Below are positions 1 through 6,576 of a DNA stretch of 6,774 bases, in pieces; position 1 is the stretch's first letter, and every line of letters starts with the position of its first letter. A program made the translations under genes and the position numbers. A model generated the notes under the pieces. It did not search any database. It was not told the DNA's origin and worked only from the letters and a program-made list of their open reading frames with translations. The stretch spans positions 1 through 6,774 of the forward strand of contig JAGQWV010000163.1 in the NCBI GenBank assembly GCA_020437045.1. The letters run 5' to 3'. Source of the stretch: Saprospiraceae bacterium (lineage in GTDB: Bacteria; Bacteroidota; Bacteroidia; Chitinophagales; Saprospiraceae).

Positions 1-1976
1 AGCGGCACTGCCTGACGCTGCATGTTAGATCCCATCAGGGCCCGGTTAGCATCATCATTTTCCAGGAAAGGAATCAATGATGCAGAAACTCCGACAATCT
101 GATTAGGAGCAACGTCCATATATTCTACTTCTTCCGGTGTCAATACCGGGAGATCTCCATGTTCGCGACACTTAATCCGGTCTGAAAGGAACGCACCCTC
201 ATCGTTGATTTTGGAGTTTGCCTGAGCAATACGGCGATAATCCTCTCCTTCGGCAGAAAGATATTCGGCTTCTCTACCCATATCGATCTTGCCCTCTTCT
301 ACTCTTCGGTAGGGGGTTTCCAAAAATCCCATCTTATTGACTTTGGCGTGGACACACAGTGTCGAAATCAAACCAATGTTTGGACCTTCCGGAGTTTCAA
401 TCGTACAGAGACGCCCATAATGGGAATAGTGAACGTCACGCACCTCAAATCCTGCCCGTTCACGGGAGAGACCGCCTGGTCCCAGTGCCGATATTCTTCT
501 CTTGTGTGTAATCTCAGAAAGTGGATTAGTTTGATCCAAGAATTGAGACAACTGGCTCGTTCCAAAGAAACTATTAATCACCGAAGAAAGGGTTCGGGCA
601 TTGATCAGGTCGATCGGGGTAAATACTTCATTATCACGCACGTTCATCCGCTCCCGAATCGTTCTGGCCATACGGGCTAAACCGACTCCAAACTGCGCAT
701 ACAATTGCTCCCCAACCGTTCGGACTCTTCGATTACTCAAGTGATCGATATCATCCAATTCAGCCATCTGATTGGTAAGGCTGACCAAGTACTTTACTAT
801 CGCAATGATATCTTCCTTGGTTAGAATCAACGTTTCAGGATCAATATTCAGATCTAGTTTGCGATTGATTTTATATCTACCTACTTCACCCAGATTATAT
901 CTTTTATCTGAGAAGAAAAGTTTTTCGATAATCCCTCTTGCTGTTTCCTCGTCAGGGGGATCTGTACCTCTCAGTTGACGATAGATTTGCTGCACAGCTT
1001 CCAATTCTGAGCTGGAAACATCCTTCTGCAGGGTGTTATAAATAATTGAATAGTCTGCCTCAATATCAGCTCTTTGTAAAATGATGGTATCTACCTCAGC
1101 CTCGAGAATCTGATCAATATGTTCTTCTTCCAACACTATGTCCCGCTCGAGAATAATCTCATTCCGCTCGATAGACACTACCTCACCGGTATCTTCATCC
1201 ACAAAGTCTTCTACCCATTTCCTAAGTACCCGGGCTGCTAATTTGCGGCCGACCGCATTGGCAAGGGTTTTCTTATTTGCCTTAATTTCTTCGGCAAGAT
1301 CGAAAAGGTCCAGAATCTGCTTATCTGAATCGTATCCGATGGCCCTAAGGAGGGTGGTGACGGGAAATTTCTTCTTACGATCTATGTACGCATACATCAC
1401 GGCATTGATATCCGTGGCAAATTCCATCCAGGCTCCCTTAAACGGAATAACTCTGGCGGAATAGATCTTTGTACCGTTGGGGTGAAAACTCTGACTAAAG
1501 AATACCCCGGGTGATCGGTGCAATTGAGAGACAATTACCCTTTCTGCTCCATTGATTACAAAGGTACCTTTGGGGGTCATGTAAGGGATATTACCCAAAA
1601 ACACATCCTGAACGATCGTTTGAAAATCAACGTGTTCTTCGTCATTACACGACAACCTCAACTTTGCCTTCAGCGGTACACTGTAGGTAAGTCCACGTTG
1701 CATACATTCTTCAATTGTGTATCTGGGTGGGTCGACAAAGTAGTCCAAAAATTCCAGGACAAAAATATTCCGGGCATCAGAGATCGGAAAATTTTCCTGA
1801 AACACGCGATACAGACCTTCATTGGCTCGATTATCGGGAGTTGTTTCTAATTGAAAAAACTCCTGAAATGATTTGATCTGTATTTCGAGTAGATCAGGAT
1901 AAGCTGATGCTAGATTAATTTTGCCGAAATTAATTCGGCCATTTTGTTGGTGGGTAGCTACAACTTGCGTTGTCAT
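1..1976 (-). CDS. rpoB: DNA-directed RNA polymerase subunit beta, N-terminal half (truncated by window edge)
   Basis: Beta subunit of RNA polymerase, which with beta' forms the catalytic core. The window holds 658 whole codons from an ATG at 1974-1976 (start MTTQVVATHQ) and two bases of the next; family members run about 1270-1340 residues, so this is roughly half. Visible landmarks: LEFLDYFVDPPRY near residues 75-86, KGTFVINGAERV (136-147), HRSPGVFF (153-160), the rifampicin-pocket stretch GTSQLSQFLDQ continuing to RRISALGPGG (about 472-502), and IETPEGPNIGLI (526-537). The visible end NMQRQAVP matches the E. coli segment near residues 684-691. Pocket residues corresponding to E. coli D516, H526 and S531 are D481, H491 and S496, the usual sensitive-type residues. 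I see no frameshift over the whole stretch. No Shine-Dalgarno box precedes the start. It lies 158 bases after rplL, and rpoC is expected beyond base 1. Confidence 0.98.
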   Translation of the reverse strand, partial: MTTQVVATHQQNGRINFGKINLASAYPDLLEIQIKSFQEFFQLETTPDNRANEGLYRVFQENFPISDARNIFVLEFLDYFVDPPRYTIEECMQRGLTYSVPLKAKLRLSCNDEEHVDFQTIVQDVFLGNIPYMTPKGTFVINGAERVIVSQLHRSPGVFFSQSFHPNGTKIYSARVIPFKGAWMEFATDINAVMYAYIDRKKKFPVTTLLRAIGYDSDKQILDLFDLAEEIKANKKTLANAVGRKLAARVLRKWVEDFVDEDTGEVVSIERNEIILERDIVLEEEHIDQILEAEVDTIILQRADIEADYSIIYNTLQKDVSSSELEAVQQIYRQLRGTDPPDEETARGIIEKLFFSDKRYNLGEVGRYKINRKLDLNIDPETLILTKEDIIAIVKYLVSLTNQMAELDDIDHLSNRRVRTVGEQLYAQFGVGLARMARTIRERMNVRDNEVFTPIDLINARTLSSVINSFFGTSQLSQFLDQTNPLSEITHKRRISALGPGGLSRERAGFEVRDVHYSHYGRLCTIETPEGPNIGLISTLCVHAKVNKMGFLETPYRRVEEGKIDMGREAEYLSAEGEDYRRIAQANSKINDEGAFLSDRIKCREHGDLPVLTPEEVEYMDVAPNQIVGVSASLIPFLENDDANRALMGSNMQRQAVP

Positions 1977-1989
1977 TCTTGTCTAGATT

Positions 1990-2025
1990 TTAAAGTGATC
2001 AAACCTTTAAGAGGCGTTCCCCTTA
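1990..2025 (-). promoter_or_regulatory. Overlapping small inverted repeats just before rpoB
   Basis: Read as RNA from the minus strand, UAAGGGG-AACG-CCUCUUA (2008-2025) can form a 7-pair stem with one G-U pair and a four-base loop. A second repeat, UUAAAG and CUUUAA (2005-2010 and 1990-1995), could form a 6-pair stem with a nine-base loop. The two share bases 2008-2010, so they cannot both form fully. They end 13 bases before the rpoB start codon and could affect its translation. The repeats are seen directly; any function is inference. Confidence 0.35.
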
Positions 2026-2042
2026 CATATAAATATGACGAT

Positions 2043-2077
2043 AGGCTTAGCCCAATGTTGCACAATGGACTAAGCCT
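2043..2077 (-). promoter_or_regulatory. Long hairpin in the rplL-rpoB spacer (candidate attenuator or RNA-processing site)
   Basis: AGGCTTAGTCCA (2066-2077, minus-strand reading) pairs over 12 positions with TGGGCTAAGCCT (2043-2054), with one G-U pair. Inside, after one mismatch, three more pairs can form around a GCA loop. No T-run follows the stem on the minus strand (next bases ATCGTCATA), so it is a poor intrinsic terminator. In E. coli the rplL-rpoB spacer carries a partial attenuator and an RNase III cleavage site that lower rpoB output relative to the ribosomal proteins. This hairpin sits in the same place, so a similar role is plausible but not shown. Confidence 0.55.
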
Positions 2078-2134
2078 TTATAGCTTGTATGCCAGGAAGT
2101 TACTATGATGGCCAGCTACTTAGGTAATATGAAA

Positions 2135-2515
2135 TTACTTAAGTTCAACACTGGCTCCGGCACCTTCCAGAGCGGATTTTAAACTCTCAGCTTCCTCTTT
2201 TGATGCTCCCTCTTTTACTACAGATGGTGCAGCATCAACAAGATCTTTAGCCTCTTTCAAACCGAGTCCCAACAAGTTCTTCACTTCTTTTACTACTTTC
2301 AGCTTCTCAGCTCCTGCAGAAGTCAAGGTTACGGTAAATTCGGTCTGTTCTGCGACTGCAGCAGCTTCTCCACCAGCTGCAGGTCCTGCAGCAACTGCAA
2401 CGGCGGCAGCGGCGGGTTCGATACCATATTGATCTTTCAGAATGTCCTTCAATTCGCTCACTTCCTTAACGGTAAGATTTACTAATTGTTCTGCGATAGC
2501 ACTTAAATCTGCCAT
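2135..2515 (-). CDS. rplL: 50S ribosomal protein L7/L12
   Basis: Stalk protein of the large subunit, present in several copies bound as dimers to the L10 tail; it recruits and stimulates the GTPase factors EF-Tu, EF-G, IF2 and RF3. The 126-residue length fits the family (about 120-130). The N-terminal dimerisation domain is residues 1-30 (MADLSAIAEQLVNLTVKEVS), followed by an alanine/glycine-rich flexible hinge (about 34-55, EPAAAAVAVAAGPAAGGEAA), then the factor-binding C-terminal domain (about 58-126). That domain has the conserved helices KLKVVKEVKNLLGLGLKEAK and the end GAGASVELK. It follows rplJ by 65 bases, as expected for its partner. The start is preceded by an A-rich tract rather than a Shine-Dalgarno box. 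The stop is TAA. Confidence 0.98.
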   Translation of the reverse strand: MADLSAIAEQLVNLTVKEVSELKDILKDQYGIEPAAAAVAVAAGPAAGGEAAAVAEQTEFTVTLTSAGAEKLKVVKEVKNLLGLGLKEAKDLVDAAPSVVKEGASKEEAESLKSALEGAGASVELK

Positions 2516-2580
2516 GTCAAATCTTTTTTAATTTTTTGTTTCAATAAAATATATGCGTTGTAAAAACTTGGAAGCCAAAC

Positions 2581-3108
2581 CTATGCACCAGCCTTCTCTT
2601 CGATGGCGGTTAATAAAGATGCAATCGTAGAGCCGCCATCGATAGCTGACAGTACGCTCTTGATTGGAGATTCCAACAGTGAAATGATTTCGCCCAATAC
2701 ATCCTCTTTGGATTTGAGGGATGCCAGCACTTCCACCTGATCATCTCCATGAAAAACATCGGTATCTATATATGCGGCCTTTAGAACCGGCTTATCATGC
2801 TCTTTTCGAAATTCTTTGATGATTTTTGCCGGAGTACTGGCAGTTTCTGAAAACATGATCGCCGTTGGTCCTTTAAGGGCGTCGAACAGTTTTTCGTAAC
2901 CACGATCTTTAGCCAACGATTGCATGGCTTTGATCGCCAGGGTATTCTTTACTACCTTCAATTCTACTCCTTTCTCATAGCATTTTGATCTAAGATCATT
3001 AACCTCAGCAACCGATAGTGCTGATGAGTCAGTGAGGTAGAAAAAACTATTTTTCTTAAATTTTCTCTTTAAGAGTTTTATTGCTTGCTGCTTTTCAGAT
3101 TTTGTCAT
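2581..3108 (-). CDS. rplJ: 50S ribosomal protein L10
   Basis: L10 anchors the L7/L12 dimers to 23S rRNA next to L11, forming the stalk base. The product is 175 residues, normal for the family. The N-terminal rRNA-binding domain includes the conserved KVVKNTLAIKA (51-61) and GPTAIMFSE (80-88). The C-terminal helix that carries L7/L12 dimers is about 157-175 (GGSTIASLLTAIEEKAGA). It lies 41 bases after rplA and 65 before rplL. In E. coli the L10-L7/L12 complex represses its own mRNA at a leader before rplJ. Here the leader is short, so any such site would have to sit in the spacer or at the end of rplA. The start codon is preceded by a nearly pure A/G tract. The stop is TAG, whereas the other complete genes I checked end in TAA. 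Confidence 0.97.
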   Translation of the reverse strand: MTKSEKQQAIKLLKRKFKKNSFFYLTDSSALSVAEVNDLRSKCYEKGVELKVVKNTLAIKAMQSLAKDRGYEKLFDALKGPTAIMFSETASTPAKIIKEFRKEHDKPVLKAAYIDTDVFHGDDQVEVLASLKSKEDVLGEIISLLESPIKSVLSAIDGGSTIASLLTAIEEKAGA

Positions 3109-3122
3109 TTTCTTTTCTTTTT

Positions 3123-3136
3123 TTGGATGTCTCCAA
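3123..3136 (-). promoter_or_regulatory. Small hairpin in the rplA-rplJ spacer
   Basis: On the minus strand TTGGA-GACA-TCCAA forms a perfect 5-pair stem with a four-base loop, followed by an A-rich tract of about 17 bases that runs into the rplJ start codon. The position between rplA and rplJ is where L10 leaders occur in other bacteria, but the element is far smaller than the known L10 leader. It may be only a mark of the initiation region. Confidence 0.3.
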
Positions 3137-3149
3137 CTGCTTAATCGAA

Positions 3150-3839
3150 TTAATTAAATCTAGGATTTACCTTTACTCCAGGACTCATCGTACTCGCAAC
3201 CGTAATGGTTTTCATGTAAGTACCTTTTGCTGTTGAAGGTTTCATCCTGATCAATGTATCAATCAACTCCTTAGCATTTTCAGCAAGCTTATCCGCGCTG
3301 AAAGAAACTCTTCCTACCGAAGAGTGCACGATTCCAAATTTGTCAACACGGAAAGATATTTTCCCACCCTTAACGTCTGTTACGGCGGCACCGACATTAG
3401 GTGTCACCGTGCCTGTTTTCGGGTTAGGCATCAAACCACGGGGTCCCAAAATTCTACCGATCCGTCCGACCTGTGCCATGACATTCGGTGTAGCGACCAC
3501 CACATCAAAATCAGTCCATCCTTCCTGAATTTTAGACACCATCTCATCTAAACCGACAAAATCTGCGCCTGCCTCTTTGGCTTCAGCTTCCTTATCGGGT
3601 GTACATAATACCAAAACTCTTTTGGTCTTTCCTGTACCATGTGGTAATGACACTGTACCTCTGAGAGCCTGATCTGCCTTTCGGGGATCGATTCCCATGC
3701 GAATATGAATGTCTACAGAAGCGTCAAATTTTGCGACGTTAGCTTCTTTTACCTTTGCCATGGCTTCGCCGAGTGAGTATAGTTGGTTTCGATCTACCAA
3801 CGCATCAGCAGCCTTTCTTTTTTTGCCAATTTTTGCCAT
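3150..3839 (-). CDS. rplA: 50S ribosomal protein L1
   Basis: L1 binds 23S rRNA at the mobile L1 stalk, which moves deacylated tRNA out of the E site; in E. coli it also represses its own operon by binding the mRNA. The 229-residue length is typical. Domain I is built from both ends of the chain (about 1-67 and 159-229), with domain II (about 68-158) inserted between them. Conserved stretches are RMGIDPRKADQALRGTVSLP (47-66), the family signature GRIGRILGPRGLMPNPKTGT (125-144), and KFGIVHSSVGRVSF (167-180). The start MAKIGKKRKAAD is the common one for the family. It follows rplK by 62 bases, a spacer with an inverted repeat, and precedes rplJ by 41 bases. Confidence 0.98.
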   Translation of the reverse strand: MAKIGKKRKAADALVDRNQLYSLGEAMAKVKEANVAKFDASVDIHIRMGIDPRKADQALRGTVSLPHGTGKTKRVLVLCTPDKEAEAKEAGADFVGLDEMVSKIQEGWTDFDVVVATPNVMAQVGRIGRILGPRGLMPNPKTGTVTPNVGAAVTDVKGGKISFRVDKFGIVHSSVGRVSFSADKLAENAKELIDTLIRMKPSTAKGTYMKTITVASTMSPGVKVNPRFN

Positions 3840-3859
3840 AATCTATATGAGGTTTTAAC

Positions 3860-3877
3860 GTCAGTTTCTGGACTGAC
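3860..3877 (-). promoter_or_regulatory. Hairpin in the rplK-rplA spacer
   Basis: GTCAGT-CCAGAA-ACTGAC (minus-strand reading) is a perfect 6-pair inverted repeat with a six-base loop, 20 bases before the rplA start. A purine run, GGAAGGGA, lies just upstream of the stem. L1 is an mRNA-binding repressor in E. coli and archaea, so this is a candidate for translational control of rplA. I could not fit it convincingly to the known asymmetric-loop L1 site. Confidence 0.35.
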
Positions 3878-3901
3878 TCCCTTCCAAAAAAATGATATGA
3901 A

Positions 3902-4354
3902 TTATTCTTCCTCTTCGGTAAATGGTGGTGTTCCAGTGACCGTCACGCCCATACTTCGAGCAGTACCTGCCACCATCTTCATAGCTGAATCCAATTTGAA
4001 TGCATTGAGATCGTTCATTTTATCTTCAGCTATTGCCTTTATTTGATCCCAGGAAATCTTACCTACCTTGTTACGGTTAGATTCTGGAGATCCTTTTTTC
4101 AGGTTTATAGCTTCCTTAATTTGAGCAACAGCAGGTACCGTTTTAGTGATGAAGTCAAAGCTCTTGTCTTTGTATACTGTAATCACCACAGGGGTAATTT
4201 TACCTTGCATGTCCTGAGTTTTTGCATTAAAACGTTTGCAAAACTCCATGATGTTAACTCCCTTTGCACCTAATGCCGGTCCTACCGGGGGAGCGGGGTT
4301 GGCTTGGCCACCTTTCACTTGTAATTTTATCAGTGCTTCAACTACTTTTGCCAT
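3902..4354 (-). CDS. rplK: 50S ribosomal protein L11
   Basis: L11 binds the GTPase-associated region of 23S rRNA at the stalk base, helps elongation-factor function and is needed for RelA activation in bacteria that have it. The 150 residues compare with a usual 141-147; the extra comes from an acidic end, TPPFTEEEE. The N-terminal domain has LIKLQVKGGQANPAPPVGPA (8-27), including the proline-rich helix that lines the thiostrepton site. The C-terminal rRNA-binding domain has KKGSPESNRNKVGKISWDQI (86-105) and ends in DSAMKMVAGTARSMGV (122-137). It starts 20 bases after nusG ends, too close for a separate leader, so it is read from the upstream transcript. No Shine-Dalgarno box is seen. Confidence 0.98.
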   Translation of the reverse strand: MAKVVEALIKLQVKGGQANPAPPVGPALGAKGVNIMEFCKRFNAKTQDMQGKITPVVITVYKDKSFDFITKTVPAVAQIKEAINLKKGSPESNRNKVGKISWDQIKAIAEDKMNDLNAFKLDSAMKMVAGTARSMGVTVTGTPPFTEEEE

Positions 4355-4374
4355 TTTTCAGATTTATTTCTCTG

Positions 4375-4941
4375 TTAGGTTTGCTTTTCAACCTGCATGA
4401 AATTCAATTCCACTTCGGTTCCGCGACCAAATATTTTTACAATTACTTTTAATTTCTTCTTTTCTTCATTGACTTCCTTAATGTCTCCAACAAAATTATT
4501 GAAGGGTCCATCAATGATTTTGACTGTCTCACCTTCCAGGAAAGGCTCAATCATAATCTCTTCAGCCTCATCCGATTCATCAGCCTTGCCCAGCATACGG
4601 TTGGCCTCTGTTTGTTTCATCGGAATAGGATTATTTCCTCCGAGGAAATTAATGACGTTGGTCATCCCGGAGATACTTTGAATCATCTCTCCGGTAAATT
4701 TGCTCGGAATACATTCTATTAGAATATATCCTGGCAAAATATTTCGCTCTTGAATTACTTTTTTACCGTTTCGGATCTTATAAACCTTTTCAGTCGGTAC
4801 AATCACCTGACTGATGATTTCACTCCATCCGGATCTTTTTACTTCGAGTTCGATTCGCTCTTTTAGCTTGCGTTCCTTTCCGCTGATCACCCGCAGAGAG
4901 TACCACTTACGCTCTTCACCAATTGTAGTTTGCTCTGACAT
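4375..4941 (-). CDS. nusG: Transcription termination/antitermination factor NusG
   Basis: NusG binds across the RNA polymerase clamp and alters pausing; its C-terminal domain contacts Rho or ribosomal protein S10. The 188 residues are close to E. coli NusG (181). The N-terminal NGN domain (about 11-118) opens with KWYSLRVISGKERKLKERIE and contains the conserved RNILPGYILIE (66-76), then SISGMTNVINFLGG (89-102). A short acidic linker follows (about 119-131, ADESDEAEEIMIE), then the KOW domain (about 134-184), with EGETVKIIDGPFNNFVGDI at 136-154. It lies 12 bases after secE, the classic secE-nusG pair, and 20 before rplK. This is the housekeeping paralogue, not a UpxY-type NusG relative, since it sits in the secE-rplK context. 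Confidence 0.97.
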   Translation of the reverse strand: MSEQTTIGEERKWYSLRVISGKERKLKERIELEVKRSGWSEIISQVIVPTEKVYKIRNGKKVIQERNILPGYILIECIPSKFTGEMIQSISGMTNVINFLGGNNPIPMKQTEANRMLGKADESDEAEEIMIEPFLEGETVKIIDGPFNNFVGDIKEVNEEKKKLKVIVKIFGRGTEVELNFMQVEKQT

Positions 4942-4953
4942 GATGATTTAAAC

Positions 4954-5142
4954 TTAAATACCGTAGAAAAAGTTGACAATCTGTCGGGAAACTGAATCGA
5001 TCAGGAATACCAACAATGCAAAAATCAAAGCAGCCACCAATACCAGGATTGTACTCTGCTGCAGGTTTCCCCAGGTTGGCCAGGTAACCTTATTGATCAG
5101 CTCATTGTAACTCTCTTTAATACTGAGGATTAGTCGCTCCAT
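4954..5142 (-). CDS. secE: Preprotein translocase subunit SecE
   Basis: SecE clamps the two halves of SecY in the inner-membrane SecYEG protein-export channel. The product is 62 residues, the short one-helix form found in most bacteria, not the three-helix E. coli type. Residues 1-29 form the cytoplasmic amphipathic helix and hinge, with the family motif VTWPTW at 19-24. A single membrane segment follows at about 30-49 (STILVLVAALIFALLVFLID), then a short tail ending FFYGI. It lies between tRNA-Trp (56 bases upstream) and nusG (12 bases downstream), the usual Bacteroidota arrangement, and is probably read with the tRNA. The start MERLILSIKESY fits the family, and no other start is needed. Confidence 0.95.
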   Translation of the reverse strand: MERLILSIKESYNELINKVTWPTWGNLQQSTILVLVAALIFALLVFLIDSVSRQIVNFFYGI

Positions 5143-5198
5143 AGCTCTAATTTTATAGTCCTGATCCGCTCAAAGACTGATTCTACTATTTTATTTTG

Positions 5199-5271
5199 CA
5201 CGGGCAGGAGGAATCGAACCCCCAGCCTACGGTTTTGGAGACCGTCGCTCTACCAGTTGAGCTATGCCCGT
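5199..5271 (-). tRNA. tRNA-Trp (anticodon CCA)
   Basis: The 73-base sequence folds into a full cloverleaf: acceptor ACGGGCA/TGCCCGT (7 pairs), D stem GCTC/GAGC, anticodon stem ACGGT/ACCGT with loop CTCCAAA, a five-base variable loop, and T stem GGGGG/CCTCC with loop TTCGATT. The anticodon is CCA (minus-strand reading). The A1-U72 pair and G73 agree with known bacterial tRNA-Trp identity elements. The 3' CCA tail is not encoded: the gene ends in G73 followed by CAAAA, so CCA must be added by nucleotidyltransferase. It lies between tuf and secE. Confidence 0.97.
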
Positions 5272-5282
5272 CTATCCGGTAT

Positions 5283-5313
5283 AACACTTAGTTTTGTGAC
5301 CGGTCTTTTCAAA
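5283..5313 (-). promoter_or_regulatory. Candidate Bacteroidota-type promoter for tRNA-Trp and the secE-rpoB genes
   Basis: On the minus strand TTTG (5310-5313) is followed after exactly 19 bases by TAAGTGTT (5283-5290). The phylum's primary sigma factor prefers a -33 TTTG and a -7 TAnnTTTG with a spacer of about 19-20 bases, so the -33 box and spacing fit and the -7 box matches at four of six fixed positions. The predicted start lies a few bases before the tRNA 5' end at 5271, and the site comes right after the tuf hairpin. The fit is by eye only. Confidence 0.4.
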
Positions 5314-5317
5314 ACAG

Positions 5318-5351
5318 GAAATTAAGCACCCTGTGCGGAGTGCTTAATTTC
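5318..5351 (-). terminator. Hairpin terminator after tuf
   Basis: GAAATTAAGCAC (5340-5351, minus-strand reading) pairs perfectly over 12 bases with GTGCTTAATTTC (5318-5329), around a ten-base loop. The stem begins 28 bases past the tuf stop. It is followed by CTGTTTTG, a short and interrupted T-run, so it may be a moderate terminator or an RNA 3'-end stabiliser. It separates tuf from tRNA-Trp. Confidence 0.65.
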
Positions 5352-5379
5352 ACTATATAACTTTATCTCAAATAACTTA

Positions 5380-6576
5380 TTACTCGAGGATTTCGGTCAC
5401 CTGACCAGCTCCTACTGTACGTCCACCTTCACGGATCGCAAATCGAAGACCTTTTTCCATGGCGATCGTGTTTAACAAAGTAACTTCCAGAGATACGTTA
5501 TCACCAGGCATTACCATCTCAACTCCATCAGGAAGTTTTACATCACCAGTTACGTCCGTAGTACGGAAGTAGAACTGAGGTCGATATCCGTTGAAGAATG
5601 GTGTGTGTCGACCACCCTCATCCTTACCTAAAACGTAAACCTCACATTTAAATTTCTTATGTGGTTTAACGGATCCAGGTGCACAGATAACCATACCCCG
5701 TTTGATATCCTCTTTATCGATACCTCTCAACAACAAACCCGCATTGTCACCAGCTTCACCACGAGTCAGAATTTTTCTAAACATCTCAACTCCGGTTACC
5801 ACGGATGTCAAAGGCTTTTCACCTTCTCTCATCATACCGATGATCTCTACGCTGTTTCCAGTTTCGATTACACCTCTTTCGATACGACCAGTGGCAACAG
5901 TACCCCGACCAGTGATCGAGAATACATCTTCGATAGGCATCAAGAAAGGCTGATCAACCAAACGAACCGGCTCAGGGATATCAGCATCTACTGCATCCAT
6001 CAAAGCCAAGATTTGTGCTTGAGCATCAGCGTCACCTTCCAGCGCTTTTAAGGCAGAACCTTGGATAACACTGGCATTATCGCCATCAAACTCGTATTGG
6101 TCAAGAAGTTCACGAACTTCCATTTCCACCAATTCAAGCATTTCCTGATCGTCAACAAGGTCAACTTTATTCATAAACACGACAATATTCGGTACACCTA
6201 CCTGTCGGGCAAGTAGAATGTGCTCTCGAGTTTGTGGCATAGGTCCATCCGTAGCTGCCACAACCAGGATAGCTCCGTCCATCTGTGCTGCTCCTGTGAC
6301 CATATTCTTTACGTAGTCAGCGTGACCAGGACAATCTACGTGTGCGTAGTGCCGGTTTTTAGTCTCATATTCTACGTGTGCAGTATTAATAGTGATACCT
6401 CTTTCTTTTTCTTCTGGCGCGGCATCGATGGAGTCATAGTCCATTTTCTGGGCAAGACCAGACTGTGACAACACATATGTGATGGCAGCAGTCAAGGTAG
6501 TCTTTCCGTGGTCTACGTGTCCAATTGTGCCAACGTTCAGGTGTGGTTTAGTCCTTTCAAAAGTCGATTTTGCCAT
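5380..6576 (-). CDS. tuf: Translation elongation factor Tu
   Basis: EF-Tu is the cytoplasmic GTPase that delivers aminoacyl-tRNA to the ribosomal A site. The 398 residues fit the family (393-400). The GTPase domain (about 1-205) carries G1 GHVDHGKT (19-26), switch I RGITIN (59-64), G3 DCPGH (81-85), G4 NKVD (136-139) and G5 SAL (174-176), all intact. Domain 2 (about 215-305) has GRGTVATGRIERG (223-235). Domain 3 (about 306-398) contains HTPFFNGYRPQFYFR (324-338) and ends GGRTVGAGQVTEILE. The start MAKSTFERTKPHLNVGTIGH is the standard N-terminus. It lies 146 bases after tRNA-Thr and is followed by a hairpin terminator, so it may be its own transcription unit or share one with the tRNA. No Shine-Dalgarno box is visible. 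Only one copy is seen here; the window cannot show whether another exists. Confidence 0.99.
   Translation of the reverse strand: MAKSTFERTKPHLNVGTIGHVDHGKTTLTAAITYVLSQSGLAQKMDYDSIDAAPEEKERGITINTAHVEYETKNRHYAHVDCPGHADYVKNMVTGAAQMDGAILVVAATDGPMPQTREHILLARQVGVPNIVVFMNKVDLVDDQEMLELVEMEVRELLDQYEFDGDNASVIQGSALKALEGDADAQAQILALMDAVDADIPEPVRLVDQPFLMPIEDVFSITGRGTVATGRIERGVIETGNSVEIIGMMREGEKPLTSVVTGVEMFRKILTRGEAGDNAGLLLRGIDKEDIKRGMVICAPGSVKPHKKFKCEVYVLGKDEGGRHTPFFNGYRPQFYFRTTDVTGDVKLPDGVEMVMPGDNVSLEVTLLNTIAMEKGLRFAIREGGRTVGAGQVTEILE

Noticed and set aside
368..565. Minus-strand 65-codon frame inside rpoB
   Set aside because: It lies in a different frame of the same strand as rpoB; the rpoB frame there encodes the conserved rifampicin region.
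348..1850. Plus-strand open frames at 348-680, 772-978, 1138-1464 and 1518-1850
   Set aside because: They lie antisense to the intact rpoB frame, and their translations have low-complexity, serine/arginine-rich shadow character with no recognisable domain.
2568..2578. Tiny inverted repeat TTGG-CTT-CCAA (minus reading) just after the rplJ stop
   Set aside because: Four pairs with a three-base loop is too short to distinguish from chance, and no T-run follows.
3324..4681. Plus-strand open frames opposite rplA, rplK and nusG
   Set aside because: Each overlaps a well-conserved minus-strand gene almost completely, and none has a family motif.
5659..6468. Plus-strand open frames opposite tuf
   Set aside because: These are antisense shadows of a gene with strong codon bias. 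EF-Tu is complete and conserved on the other strand.
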